Part shown: positions 1 through 11,900 of the stretch, one piece after another
Position numbering within the stretch: the stretch's first letter is position 1
Layout of the letters: every line of letters begins with the position of its first letter
DNA from: Progne subis subis
Taxonomy: Eukaryota; Chordata; Aves; Passeriformes; Hirundinidae
Direction of reading: 5' to 3'
Length of the DNA: 64,000 nucleotides
NCBI GenBank assembly: GCA_022316685.1
Contig: JAKJHU010000014.1
Span: 6,319,001-6,383,000, forward strand
Notes under the pieces: model-generated
Databases searched by the model: none
What the model was told of the DNA's origin: nothing
What the model saw: the letters and a program-made list of their open reading frames with translations, nothing else
Made by a program: the position numbers and the translations under genes

Positions 1-3000
1 TAGTCAATGAACTGATGAATATCTCCCTCATAAGCATTTCAATTAGCTACCCATGCAGCGTGCATTTTGCCTTTATATACACATTCCAATGCTATTATCT
101 TACACTTAATTACTTGGGTCTCAAAGCACCTGACAGAGGAATGAGCCACCATTATCAACATTTCATGTGCAACAAAGGCCAGGCAGAGTGGGGTAATTTG
201 CTAAAAGTTACTGCACTAAATATCCAAGGTCAGTGGCAGGTGGAAAAGAAAGCTCTGACCAGGTGAGCGCTGCACTCAGCGGAGCACACTGCCCCTCAAG
301 ACGTGTGCTTGGGAAGCACTGACTGCAGTCTTTAATAATCCACATCAGGCACTGCAAAGAACTTAAAATTCCACCTGTGTGACAGCAAATAAGAGTGGAG
401 TTCGAACCTATTGTCACTTTATCTGTCAAACACTGGGATATCGTATTCAGCTTTCTTTAAAGGGGACAAGCATCTTCTAAGAGGACAAACACCGTGTCGC
501 CACGAGATGGCTTTCCTGACAAGTCATCCCTGGTCATTCCTCACCTATCTTTAAACATCTCCCAATGACACCCATTGCCTCAGACTCAATGGTACTTCCT
601 CCTTAATTATGGGAGCCTCTTGCAAAACTTTAACCATGCTCAGATTTTGTATCAGTCAAGAAACCATAAAGCCTGCTCAGTTCTCACTCTGGTTTTTTAC
701 TTTATGCTTTAAACCCACTACGAGGCACTCAGTAAAACCAGCAACAACTTGGGATTTGATGATAAAACACTTAAGAGTCAAAACTAACCCCTCATTTTTC
801 ATTGAGTAATTCTATGTACACGAGGAGTAAATAAATATACCCTTGTTTGCAGAATCTGGAATGTTTTCACCGGCTGCATGTCCAAGTAAAAGTCCCAGGG
901 CTGAATTAAGCAAGCTAAATGAAATTAATTTACTTCCATGTCCAGCTCAGGTGGCTACCAGGCCTTGAACAAGATTACCAGGACAACTAGTGAATATCAA
1001 TGACACCAGCATTGCAGCAGAATTTATTCCTGCCACCAGGTTTTGACTTCTGTCTTTTTCATTACAGGTTTTCCCTCCCTCTCACTGGGACAAATGGGGA
1101 TCACAGCTTCCAAACAAGTTAAAAAAAATGGAAAGAAATCCAGCTTGCAAGTTTACATTGTAATTGATATAAGTCTATTATTACAAGACAAATTGCAGCA
1201 GACAATGCAAGAGACAGCTCAATCTGTTACCGAGTCCCTGCAATGGCTGCATGAAGAACTCAACCATTTCACTCATAAATCTTTCTCCTAAGTCTTCATT
1301 GCTGCTTGTGTGGGTAAAATAATAAAACTACGGAGTGACGTGTACAAGGGATGCAGTAGCACATTTCTAAACACAATTACATGAAGTTTGTTACAGGAGC
1401 CCTGACCCTTTCAGCATCTAATCAGGAGTACATCGTGTCCCAGGCTGCAGAAACACCCCACGATTGCTTTAAAAAGTCATCAGCTGCTATCATGCCAATT
1501 GTGAATAATCATCTCTGCTGAGATCGCTGTGAGGCTGCCATCAGTCATCCTGGAGGATCCATCACAAATTTTCTTCAGGACAAAACTTCACTTCCAGGAC
1601 ACTGACCTGCTCCCTAACTCAATGGCAAATAGAAACTCCACAAAAAGAAGAACAATCGGAAGATTCTTGAGATGTACCTTCCCATTTACTTCTGAGAGTA
1701 ACTGAATTTAGTGATATTTTTATGCCAATTCCTTGTCTTTAAGAGCAATATTCCGACATCAGCCAGGAAAACTAGAGAACACGGCTGTTAGCCCCACAGT
1801 ACATTTCTTCTTCCTTTTGCTGGCACAAATATGACATAAACCTCCAAAGAATCTGACTGGAGGCACCTGCAACAGTTAAGACGCCTTACACTCTAAATTA
1901 CCAAGCTTTTGTTAGGCAGGTGAATGGTCCCTAACACCCTCCCTGAAAGAAGGTTTTTCCCTTCAGAATTCAATTTATGAACTTACTCCTGCCAGGCTGC
2001 GATAGCAGCCGCTGTATAAACCTGAAAATGATGACTACTGGAATTCCATTCAAACCTCAGGAATCAATAGCGAGCAGACAAACAACCCAAGATAAAAGTT
2101 CCACCCAAGTGCAAAGAGCAAGGACTGCAGGATACCTCTCCTTGTTCTTACAGGGGCTGCAGTCACCAAGCTGTGAAATAGAGACTGCACGACCTCATTT
2201 CAGCTGGGAAATCTGACCCGTGCACCCACACAATCTGCCTGTTGGGAATGCCTCAGTTCCACAGGGATTTCCAGACAAAAAGGAGTCCCAAAAGACAATT
2301 TATAATTTGCTGAGATGTATTCCATTTGGTAAAAGCTTGTTATAAAGCCTTCTTGGAGATTGTGATCCTGCTTACCTTGGAACAGCAGCTCCCCTGTAAG
2401 TTAATCACAACCAACCTGCCTTGGTGCCCCTCTGGTTCATCTCAACTCACCCACATAAACTTCTTTCTGTGGGCAGTAAAGGAATACCCAATCACAGCTT
2501 AACTGAGCTAATATTGTCTGCAGGCAGCACCAGCTCCGCTGTAAACAGCTCTGCATTTTATTTATTGTTATAGTTCTCCTGACTCGTACTGCCCGACAGA
2601 CAAGCCAGGTGAGGACATGAACATATCAGAATTTAAAAGGGAAAAAGCGAAACACTTAAAAATCTGCCTCCCTTTGAATAAAGCACAATATGCTTCCGCT
2701 GAAAAGGAAATTGTCATTTGCCTAATACAAAAGGAATCCTTTGTCCCAATCACAGCCTACTCTGAAGGAATGACTTTCTTTCCTCCCTTAAGAAGCCAAA
2801 TGGATGCAGTTCTGTAATTTTGGAGAGCTTTACACAGTGTGTTAAATTACAAGACAACCCATTGTGGGTTTATCAAATTGTGAGCCAGCGTGTGAGACAA
2901 AAAATGATTCTCATTGAGAGTGGGTGATAGAGTCTAAGTCACACAGAATTCAGTCTATAGCATGCTAGAACACAGTGAAATGAAAGATTGGTGCATATAT

Positions 3001-3528
3001 TATTCCAGGAACACTATGAAATATTTGGTAGTGAGCTACAAAACCTTCCTACTCTGAGATGCACTAAAAAAAAAAAATCCCATGAACAAATACAAAGGTT
3101 CACCTGCTGCATTCTTCACCTACTGCTCACCTGCTTTAACTCAGAATTTCCTCTCACAAAGGTAAAAGCAAGGCTGAGAAATTTAAGGGCACCACAGGAA
3201 CATTTAAGTTGAGAAGCAATAGACAGACACGCCATTGGACGCCACTGCTGATATTCAACGATATTATCCACCACAGACACTCACTCATCTGCTATCAAAT
3301 TCGGTTTTCATCTTGCTTTTTAAAATTCAATACAAAAGTAATAATAATTAAAAAAGATAAAATTCTGGAAAAACTGCAAAATTATCAAATAACCACTCAA
3401 AAGTGCAGCAAAGGCATTTTTAATTTCAAGTCAACATCAATAAAATACTCTTGCTCTAACGATTACTGTTGAAGAATGCATTTTATCCGAACACCAGATG
3501 CACTTGAGACAATTCCCACTGGACTCAC
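1..3528 (-). other. EGFEM1 intron 4 (partial), no gene seen
   Basis: Sequence downstream of the exon 4 donor on the minus strand, running off the left edge. It is AT-rich with stops in all frames. I searched for another EGF-like exon (CxNGGxC or CxCxxGxxG patterns flanked by splice sites) and found none. Short plus-strand open frames, such as 1043-1291, have no recognisable family. The only simple repeat worth noting is a run of A at about 3066-3077. Confidence 0.7.
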
Positions 3529-3634
3529 CAGTACTGGCAGCGAGGACCCTGGAATCCTGCAGGACACTGGCACACCTGGGATCCTTCCTCAGAGCATCTC
3601 CCTCCATTGAAGCAGGTGCCAGCAGTGCAGAGCA
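3529..3634 (-). CDS. EGFEM1: EGFEM1 exon 4: first EGF-like module
   Basis: A 106-bp exon whose acceptor follows a pyrimidine tract (GTGTGCTCTAG|). It completes the Leu codon begun in exon 3 and reads LLCTAGTCFNGGRC, then SEEGSQVCQCPAGFQGPRCQY. This is a compact EGF-like module with the CxNGGxC and CxCPxGFxGxxC patterns and six cysteines. It sits directly after the EMI domain, as in MEGF6 (CFHGGRC...CHCPPGFQGPRCQY). The donor TG|GTGAGT is strong, but it leaves phase 2 with TG, so the next codon must be Trp or Cys. Read-through would hit a stop immediately. Later EGF modules must lie beyond the left edge of the window. Confidence 0.9.
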
Positions 3635-5064
3635 CTAGAGCACACAAACAGAATGGGACAGGGGGTTTCAGCTGATTTTGTGCCAAGGATCCTCCAAAAC
3701 TGCCTTTCTCACATAGCCCTGTTGCAACAGGACCTTCCAAACAAGAAGAAACCCATTAAATTTTTACGTGCAAGGGTTGGACTGCAGCAGGACTTGCTAT
3801 CATAGGTGTAACTACCTTGTCGATATGAAGAGATTTAATAAAAATAAGACTTAGATACTACAGTTTAACTTGAAGGTGCTTCAGAGGCAGAAGACAGGAC
3901 TCAAAGCACTGCCTGAATCCAAACTAAAATAAAAACTGCCAGACAATAATGCAGGAATGGTTAAAAACCACTGATGCACTGGGAGATATTATATACATGG
4001 AGGGGAATTACAGTTCTCCCTTTCCTCTAACAGAACAGTTTTATTTACAATAACTTAAATTCCACATGCTTGAGCCAAACTTGCAAAGAGCATCAAATAT
4101 AAAAGAGTAATTTGACCACTTTGGTGCCTCAAAGAATCCAAAGCAAGTATGCACTGCTCTTTCAGGAAGAAAATTTCATTTTTCCACTGGTGCTCACATG
4201 CCTTAAACTCCTCTACACGAGAGACCGAAACACAGATTGTAAACATATTTTTGACTTTTAACAACTAAACAGGTGCACACTAAATATGTAGATTCAGGCT
4301 GAAACTAACAGGAATACCTCTCAGGCTTGTTTCTGTTTTTTAACTACAAAGAGACAACCATAAAAGCAAGCTCTTTGAACGCAGCCCTGAAGTTGGTATG
4401 AAGATTAAAAAATACATAAGAACAGATGCTAACTTTCATATAGAAAACACAATTACTGCCTAAAGAGTAACAAAACTAAACACTGAGTAGGTTGCCATCT
4501 TCTACTGAAGTCTTGTTAACAGCAGCTGAAGTGCTGCCTTATTGTTTCAATTAAATTCCATCTTTTAGGAAAACAGCCAACCATGATTAGAAATTAGTGA
4601 CAGAAACGGGTTCTCATCAGGTGGAGAACCACAGGGTAGAAATACAACTGCTTCAATGGCAACAGCAGAAGTGAAAATGCCAAACCCAGTCAGGTTCCAC
4701 AGCGAGTGCTACACCCAAGAAACGAGTGCCTCACAGCAGATTTCTCTGCATAATTTGGGTAACAGCAATAAATTTGGTTGGCCTGTCAAAGCCGGTCTGG
4801 CACAAAAATGCTGCAGCAACTCCAATTAGAGTTTAAACTGTTAATCTCAACTGTTTCACTGCGTGGATCAAAATTAGAGCTATTTGCTACTCTTACACAA
4901 GTGTTTTTGTATTTTGAAGGACCTTTATACCCCCATCACTGGGGAAATCCCAGTTATTAAAATAACAAGATACAAAATCCTTGTGTCTAGAAGCAGGGAT
5001 TCAGCAGGAAGGCAAGGCCTGAGGATGTCCCCTCTTGGTTTGTCACAGTTTTGTCCCAACTCAC
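3635..5064 (-). other. EGFEM1 intron 3
   Basis: A 1,430-bp intron with GTGAGT donor and TAG acceptor, between EMI exon 3 and EGF exon 4. It is AT-rich and I see no exon, RNA gene or recognisable transposon inside it. Confidence 0.85.
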
Positions 5065-5174
5065 AGTGCAGGCAGCCGGGTTCCTTGTCCCTCTGTGCCC
5101 AGCCAGGGCAGCACTTATAGACAGTCTGCTGCTCCATCCTGTACACCTGCTTGTAAATCGTGTAGTAGCCAGAC
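5065..5174 (-). CDS. EGFEM1: EGFEM1 exon 3: C-terminal half of EMI domain
   Basis: A 110-bp exon, 643 bp downstream of exon 2, with acceptor CCCACAG| and donor CACT|GTGAGT. It completes the Arg codon split at the exon 2 junction and leaves in phase 1. It encodes SGYYTIYKQVYRMEQQ, then TVYKCCPGWAQRDKEPGCLH. The YYxxYKQVY segment followed by KCCPGW and GCL is the second half of the EMI fold, and CCxGW is its most recognisable signature. Frame and length agree with MEGF6-type proteins all along the exon. The donor is followed by an open reading frame (CELGQN...), but exon 4 fits the family alignment far better, so that extension is treated as intron. Confidence 0.92.
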
Positions 5175-5818
5175 CTGTGGGGAAAGGGAGTTTAAAGAGA
5201 GCAATGCCAACTCCTGTTCCACTCGCTCCCACCTCACCAGCAGCACACTGCACTCATATTTCATATTTACGAGACATTTTTGTTCAGCCTCCATCAGAAG
5301 TTCTTGTTAATAACGAAGCAAATACAGCAAACTGCACCCTGATAACATCCAACAGCTCTGATATGCTATGGCCACATATTACTTTCAAGAAGTTTGTATT
5401 CAGGCTAGTCAAAGGTGAGTAATTTTTTTTTTTTTTCCAATCAATTGTGGGTTTAGCTGTTGGGGGAGTCAGATCTCCCATCAGTTCTAAGCATGTGACA
5501 GAAACAGAAAGAAGTTCAATTTTTCAAAGTCAATGACCTGACAGCTGGGCTTCACCTGAACAAGAACAAGACAGGATAGTGTAAAATTCTGAATCTAAAT
5601 CCAGCCACGAAGCTCATGAGCAACCCAAAACACATTAAAAAGTCACATTTTCTACTCAGTAATAGCAGATTTCAAGTCAAATCTCAGGAGGACACGATGC
5701 CCATAACCACACATTTCACACGAAACAGTTCACAACTTCTCCCACAAAAAAAAAAACCTTCTTGAAGAACTTGCACAAAGATTAGCAACAAAACCCATTT
5801 ATACCAAGAGATAATTAC
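5175..5818 (-). other. EGFEM1 intron 2
   Basis: A short intron of 644 bp that splits the EMI domain. It has GTAATT donor and CAG acceptor. On the plus strand it holds a T run at about 5420-5436 and an A run near 5746-5757. Nothing else is recognised. Confidence 0.87.
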
Positions 5819-5953
5819 CTTCTCTCATAGCTCACACACCACCTCCTCTTTGTGCAGCCTTGTTTCCACATCCTGACCATCCGACTGAAGGACTGAATGC
5901 AGGGCTCTTGGTGTCCCACCAGGGCCAGCTCCAACACTGGGCACACATTCGGC
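5819..5953 (-). CDS. EGFEM1: EGFEM1 exon 2: N-terminal half of EMI domain
   Basis: A 135-bp exon with acceptor CTGCAG| and donor AG|GTAATT. It enters and leaves in phase 2. Spliced to exon 1 it reads PNVCPVLELALVGHQEPC, continues through MWKQGC, and ends RRWCVSYERR. This is the first half of an EMI domain, a small cysteine-rich module at the N-terminus of extracellular matrix and EGF-repeat proteins such as EMILINs and MEGF6. The Cys residues of NVC, EPC, KQGC and RWC and the WCVxYERR block are the family hallmarks. The closest family member I can recall is MEGF6. No stop or frameshift is present, so this exon looks under coding constraint, unlike the human pseudogene EGFEM1P. Confidence 0.92.
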
Positions 5954-8900
5954 CTGCAGGGAAGGAAAAAGATCATTTTTCTCATTTCTAACACCAAATC
6001 TAGACAAATGTACATAAAACTATGCTGTGTGTAACAGTCTGAAACATGTTTTTGCTGGTGTTTGAACACACTGCAGCCCCAAGCCTTGGAAGGCAGCATG
6101 TGAACAATGTACTGAAATTCAAGTCAATGAACGATCCACTGCAGATTCAAGGGCAGATAAGATTTATCTAAACTATTGCTAGGGAAATTGTGCATTCTGT
6201 AAGAGCCCCCCCTTCGCTATCAGTCCCCTCAGGGAAACACAAAATTCGTAAGAGGAAGTATCCTTGTTCTCTGCTGATTATTCCTAAAATAACAGGACCA
6301 AAATAAAACCGCTGCTTTGGAGGATGATATGTAATCTCCATCCTGCTACCTAGCCAGAGTTACAAAAATAGCAGGACTGCAGGAGGTGAGTAGGGTCAGA
6401 ACAAAGTTACATGCTGACAGTTTTGCAGAGATTTTTGTCTGCCTTATCCCGATTTCTTTGCCCTGGTATAAATCAGGAAATTCAGCACGACAGAAAACAA
6501 CATCAAACATTCGGGGTCTAACTAAAACCATAAAGCACGAGGGGTTTTGTCATCTTTGATGGCACGAACCTGTTGCGACACGAATGAAGTTAATTCCCCG
6601 ATTTTTTTTGTGAGTAGTTGATAGCTCGTTAGCGCAATAATTTAATCAACAATTCCCCAAGACATCCCGGTGAGGCTTTGCAAGCACAAGCCTCAATAAC
6701 TCAAACACGGCAGGGAAACGGGGACCTTCTACACCCACCCTGGCAACAACACCATTCAGTAGACAAGTCCTTCCCCAAATTTCACCCTCTCCAAGCCAGA
6801 GGGTGATCAAGCAACACCCTGTCACACTTGCTTCCTCTGTCACTCATCACAGGTAGGAACACAACCCTGTGCTAGAAAACCTGGGGGTGGCACTAATACG
6901 AGAGCAGTTGTAGCCTGGCAGTTGGTCATCATCACTTAGACTGGGTGCTGTTAATACCTTGCTCAGGATTTATGGTGCTTTTCATCTCTGAGCCTCCCTA
7001 TTAGGCCTGGGCACACACAAGGCAGCCTTGCTAACGAGGGAACATCTTTCATCCACAGGTCTTCAAGTAGTTTACAAATATCATTCAATTAAGCCTGTGC
7101 AGAACAAGAAAATACTATAATGGTGATCAGTTTTGCCACTGAGCTGAGCACCTGGAAGAAGCCCTGCCTGGATGCAACCCACAACAGTCCCAGCGCTGTG
7201 CAGAACAGTCATTACCCCATGGAGGATGGGACATCCAGCCAGGGCTCCCAAAGGAACACCTGGGACATCATCTCAGGGTAAAGAGGACCTTTCTCCAACA
7301 AGGAGGAGGAACAGAGCAGATTTAAACACAGCCCGAACAGCCCTCAGGAACTCAGGTAGCCCAGGTAAAAAGGAAGTCAGGAGAAGAACTCCCACAACTG
7401 TAAGCTCTGGTTGCCTGTATCACCATGGAAAAAGAAGTAAAGAACTCATTTGTCCTGGAACCTTGACAGAAGTCACTTTCCTGAACTAGAATATCTGTTT
7501 CTCCCAGGCTTTAGAACAATTAGAGCAATCCTCTCCATCATCCTAAACCACACTGCCAGTGGACATCCCTCGTGTTCTTCCTCCTCTAATGCACAGTCCA
7601 CACCCAACACTGCTCCGTATTCCCCATTCCTCAGGTCTGCCCTGGGTGCCAACATCTCAAAGCAGAACAAGAGATGGTCACAGCCCAGTTTCAGATTACC
7701 TTAAATTGCTCCAGAAACCAACCTTCCCCCACAGTCCCAATGCCATCTCCATTACTTAGCGATCCCTCCCATGTGTCCCAGCTACCCCTTCCCTCCAGAA
7801 TTACCTCCCCATTTAACACATTTAGCTGAAGCTCAGAGCCATTGTTCCCGAGCCATTCTTAGCACAAAGTCTGCCATTTGTTTCCCATCCAAAGAAGATC
7901 TTTGTGTGCCCAAAATCTTGTCTTTTTTCCTTTCCATTACGTCAGCTTGGTCTAATAAAACCCTTGCCTTACTTAGCAACCATGTCTCACTTAGCAGGCT
8001 TTCTAAAATGACTCTCCCTCCGGTGAATAGAACATCGTGTTCTGATAATTCATGCATATCTCCTTTTATTAGAATTGCCTAAAACTTTCCAGATAAAGGT
8101 ACATTCATATGCATCGCTCTTCCATAAATAAAAGAGAGGAGCTGACAATTGTTGTAATGACACACTGAGCCCGTCCCACCAGCTCCTCCTCATGTGATAC
8201 TGCCATGCTTCCAGGAATAGTAGTACTGACTTCTAGGATCCACTTAATGGGAACAAATGACGCTCACAGAACAAATCAAGCCAGCAGCAGAATCATATGT
8301 TTATGAAGATTTATTCAAAGTAAGCCAGTCCTCCTTGATGCCCATGGGATAATTTAAAGGCAGGTACCAAAACTGTTGAAACGCTATAATTAAATGGCAG
8401 CAATTGCATAATGTGTAATCCTGTGCCGGCAAGGCTGGGAGTCAAACATGTCCTCTCCAACAACTCAGCATCTTCACAGGTCCCCACACACACACAGAGT
8501 CAACACAGCAGTTTTAAAGCCATCCGACTCACTTGACACCTTGGCTCTAGACTCCAGAGCAGATTCTGAAGGTAGCCAGTGAAGGTACAATTTAGCACTC
8601 TGCTAATTAGAGGCCATCCAGGACTAAGCTGAAGCCTCAAGTGGACGTAGCGGTGCATTAGAGAACAGCTCCTATTTTACTGCCCTGCCCTTTGCATTCA
8701 GAAGGTATTGCTTAACGGGACTTTAAGTGTTAAAACAAGCAAGAGGCTCAAAGGCATATTATGGGCCACGCTTTGACTAATACACGGGTCCCTTAAAGCC
8801 TTTTGCACTGGTGCTCTGTGCTAGCCAAGGCTAACACCAAGGCTATTATTAGCTTGTCAGTCTGACTGAGGCAAGGCAGAAAGCTCTCTTAATATTTGCA

Positions 8901-11900
8901 TTAGGAGACTGCCCTTTAAACAAAGACACCCTACACACTTCCAGCTCGAGACTTGAGATTCTAATGAACAGATAATTAGACCAACACGGAGCGAGAGCAG
9001 CCCGGGCTAATCATATGGCTGTGGCGCCTGTGAACCGCTGCACAACGGGAAAAGTTCAGAGAAAATTAAAAGCTGTCTCCAGGAGGGATGTAATTCATTC
9101 CCGTGTTTGGAATTTCAAAAGGAAAAGGAATGGTATCTACCACAAAAATCCCAGAATGGTTTGAGTTGGGAAGGATCTTAAAGATCACTCAGTTTCAGCC
9201 CCCTGCCATGGGCAGGGGCACCTTCCACTGTCCCAGGTTGCCCCAAGCCCTGTCCAACCTGCCCTTGGACTTGGCTTCCACTTGGAAAGGTCCATCACAT
9301 CACTGTGATAGGGATTATTTTCTTTTTCTGCCCAATGCCTGGAATGCCAAAGTAAATCACTCCTTCTACACATCTACTTTTTCCCAGCTCAATACAAGAA
9401 GCTAAAGGTAGGTGGATTTAACAGTAGCAAGAGAGCAAACACACATCAAGATACCCCTAAAGATTTCTTTCAACAGCACAAACTTTAAATCAAAACATTA
9501 ACGAATACGAATTTGGCTGTCTGATTTCAGGTCTTTCCACAGAGACTCCGTGAGTGACACCACCATCTACACTAAGTCAGAGAGCTGTTAACATCTCCCT
9601 AAAAATGAGATGTTGCAGCCTGCATTGCCTCAGCTGACGAATTTCCAGCCTGAACACTATTGATCTTCCCATAAATCAGTCAATAGATGAAACCTGTCAT
9701 AGGGAGCGACTTGCTGGAATTCTGTGTTTTCAGAACACTAATTGGTTGCTGCTCCTTCCCCTTATGCTGCTACAAAAAGTTTAGATAAAACACAGCCTGC
9801 TTACTTAGTTTTAGTTTGAAAAGATCAAATAAAAGTTTTCTTAAGGGAACCAAGATTACAGTCAGGGCTAAGTTCTCCACTGCTGTGATGATATGACTGT
9901 TTCTGCACTGGAGATACACTGATGTTGATCTGAAAACAGTTGTACACAGCTACAAAGGATGTGGTTAGAAACTTTTCAGGTTAACTGTCTGACTCTCCCC
10001 ACACCTCCAGCATCCCAGCAAAAGCATCACCATTGTCTTACAAAAAAAGACCTCCTAGAAAAACAAGGTTCCACCCTGCAGAAACCTGTGGCACTGCAGA
10101 GGAGAAACAGACAGCAGCATAATGTTGCGTGCAAAAGAGATGTTGATTAAGAGTTTTTAATCTATATTATCTCAATTGGAAAGGAGAAAAAAACCAAATT
10201 TTATTTGAACACAGAAAAGTCAAATCAGGAAAACAGGCCACAGAAACAAGAGGTCCAAAGAACAAGCTACATATATTTCCTTGTATACATAAATTTTGTC
10301 TCTAGATACCCACTGCTTAATAATTCACAAAGGCCAGAATGACAGAAAAGGCTTTTATTTTTAAAACGGCCAAGCTCCCCTTTCTACCCTTAATCTATTT
10401 TAAGGCTCATTTCCCTGATAAAATTAATCAGGGCTACCAGAGACAATTAGGACATCCTGCTCCCTCGACCACTAATCAATCCCTGCTCTCTCCTGATCCT
10501 GTATCAATATTTGTGATGTTTATAGCCCCTCTGGGACATGGATTGTAAGCACCAGGCTCATTTAGATTAGGTCTCATTATCACTGCTGCTCTCTGGCTCT
10601 GTGGATGAAGGTCCACCACACAAGGCTCCCCTCGTCACACAGGTTACTAATGCACCACCGTGTCTCACCCACATCCTCCCTTTGATTAGATGGAGCAGCT
10701 GAACAACATGAGAGTTCCCTCAGCCTTTGTGCCTTGCATCCAGATGAAGAGCAAATCAATAGGAGATGATTAATTACACACTCAGCTATTATAACAACAA
10801 TAAGATTTTTAGTTCTTGCCGCTATCAAAGTGCAGCGCCTGTCGTTTACCTTCTACTTAACCATCCTCCTCCCTCCCCCAGGACAGAATAATCTATTTTG
10901 GTTGGCAAGAAAAGCAGAAGATAAACATGCACGTCCAGATCATTTAGCCATGATTGGCCAAGCCACCTTTGTTTTTGGTTTTTTTGCATTTTAAAAATCA
11001 GGGAGTGATTTTTTTATTTCTTTTAGTGTCACGTAGAATCAATCCCCAGCAACATCCGATTTTGTAGTTTTGTCTCCCACATCAGGAGAGCACCAACACC
11101 ACTGCCAACGACCAGGGCTTGCAAAGCCCCGAAGCAGCACACTCAGCTTCACAACTCAAGGACCAGTGTCCCAAGAATCACTCTCTTAATTAGAAAACCA
11201 TGTGAGATATCACATAAAGGAGGCTAAGAAATAGCTGGCATGCACTCATTGTTGAGACAAAGCAGATAAGGGTCCAAAATCTAGACTAAACCAAGGATGT
11301 CAAAGTGTGAAATGAGACAGGAAAGCCCTGAGCAGCAGCAGTCAGCTGTAGGTGTAATTCAACATTAACTACACCCATTGCCATTCTCACTGCCCTACAG
11401 GGCAGCGTGTAACACAGGACCCCCAGGAAACCTGCCCGGTGCACACACCTGAGCCTCTTTTGGCAGGCAGGCACAGAGGGACCCGATGTTGAAATATTAA
11501 CATGAAAATCAGTCAAAGCCGCTTTGTCATTCACGCTGGTTTACAGCGAGTGCCACACTGTTTGACAATTAAATGAGTTACAAGGTACTGAAATCCTCAG
11601 CTCTATTTCGGCAACCATGTCGAGGAATTGTGAACTGCTTTTTTGGTGGTTGCCAGATTTTAGCAGTTTCAAAGCAAAACTTCTTTTTCAAAGCTTACTT
11701 TTAAAATAACATGTAATATATAGCTTCCTGTCAAGCTGAAACAAACATGATTACGTCTAATGTATGCAATATATGTAAGAAAAATCCCTACATGCCAACA
11801 TTTTAGATGTTCAAATATTTCAAGTCTTTCACTCCCCTATAAATCATTATCTTGATACCAGTGGTGCCAGTGTCCATTTTTCGAGGGGTTTTGTGTGGTC

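Noticed and set aside
1043..1291. 82-codon plus frame with MGITASKQ and DKLQQTMQETAQ segments, faintly retrovirus-like
   Set aside because: Too short and too weak, with no LTR or neighbouring retroviral gene. It lies within an intron of the opposite strand.
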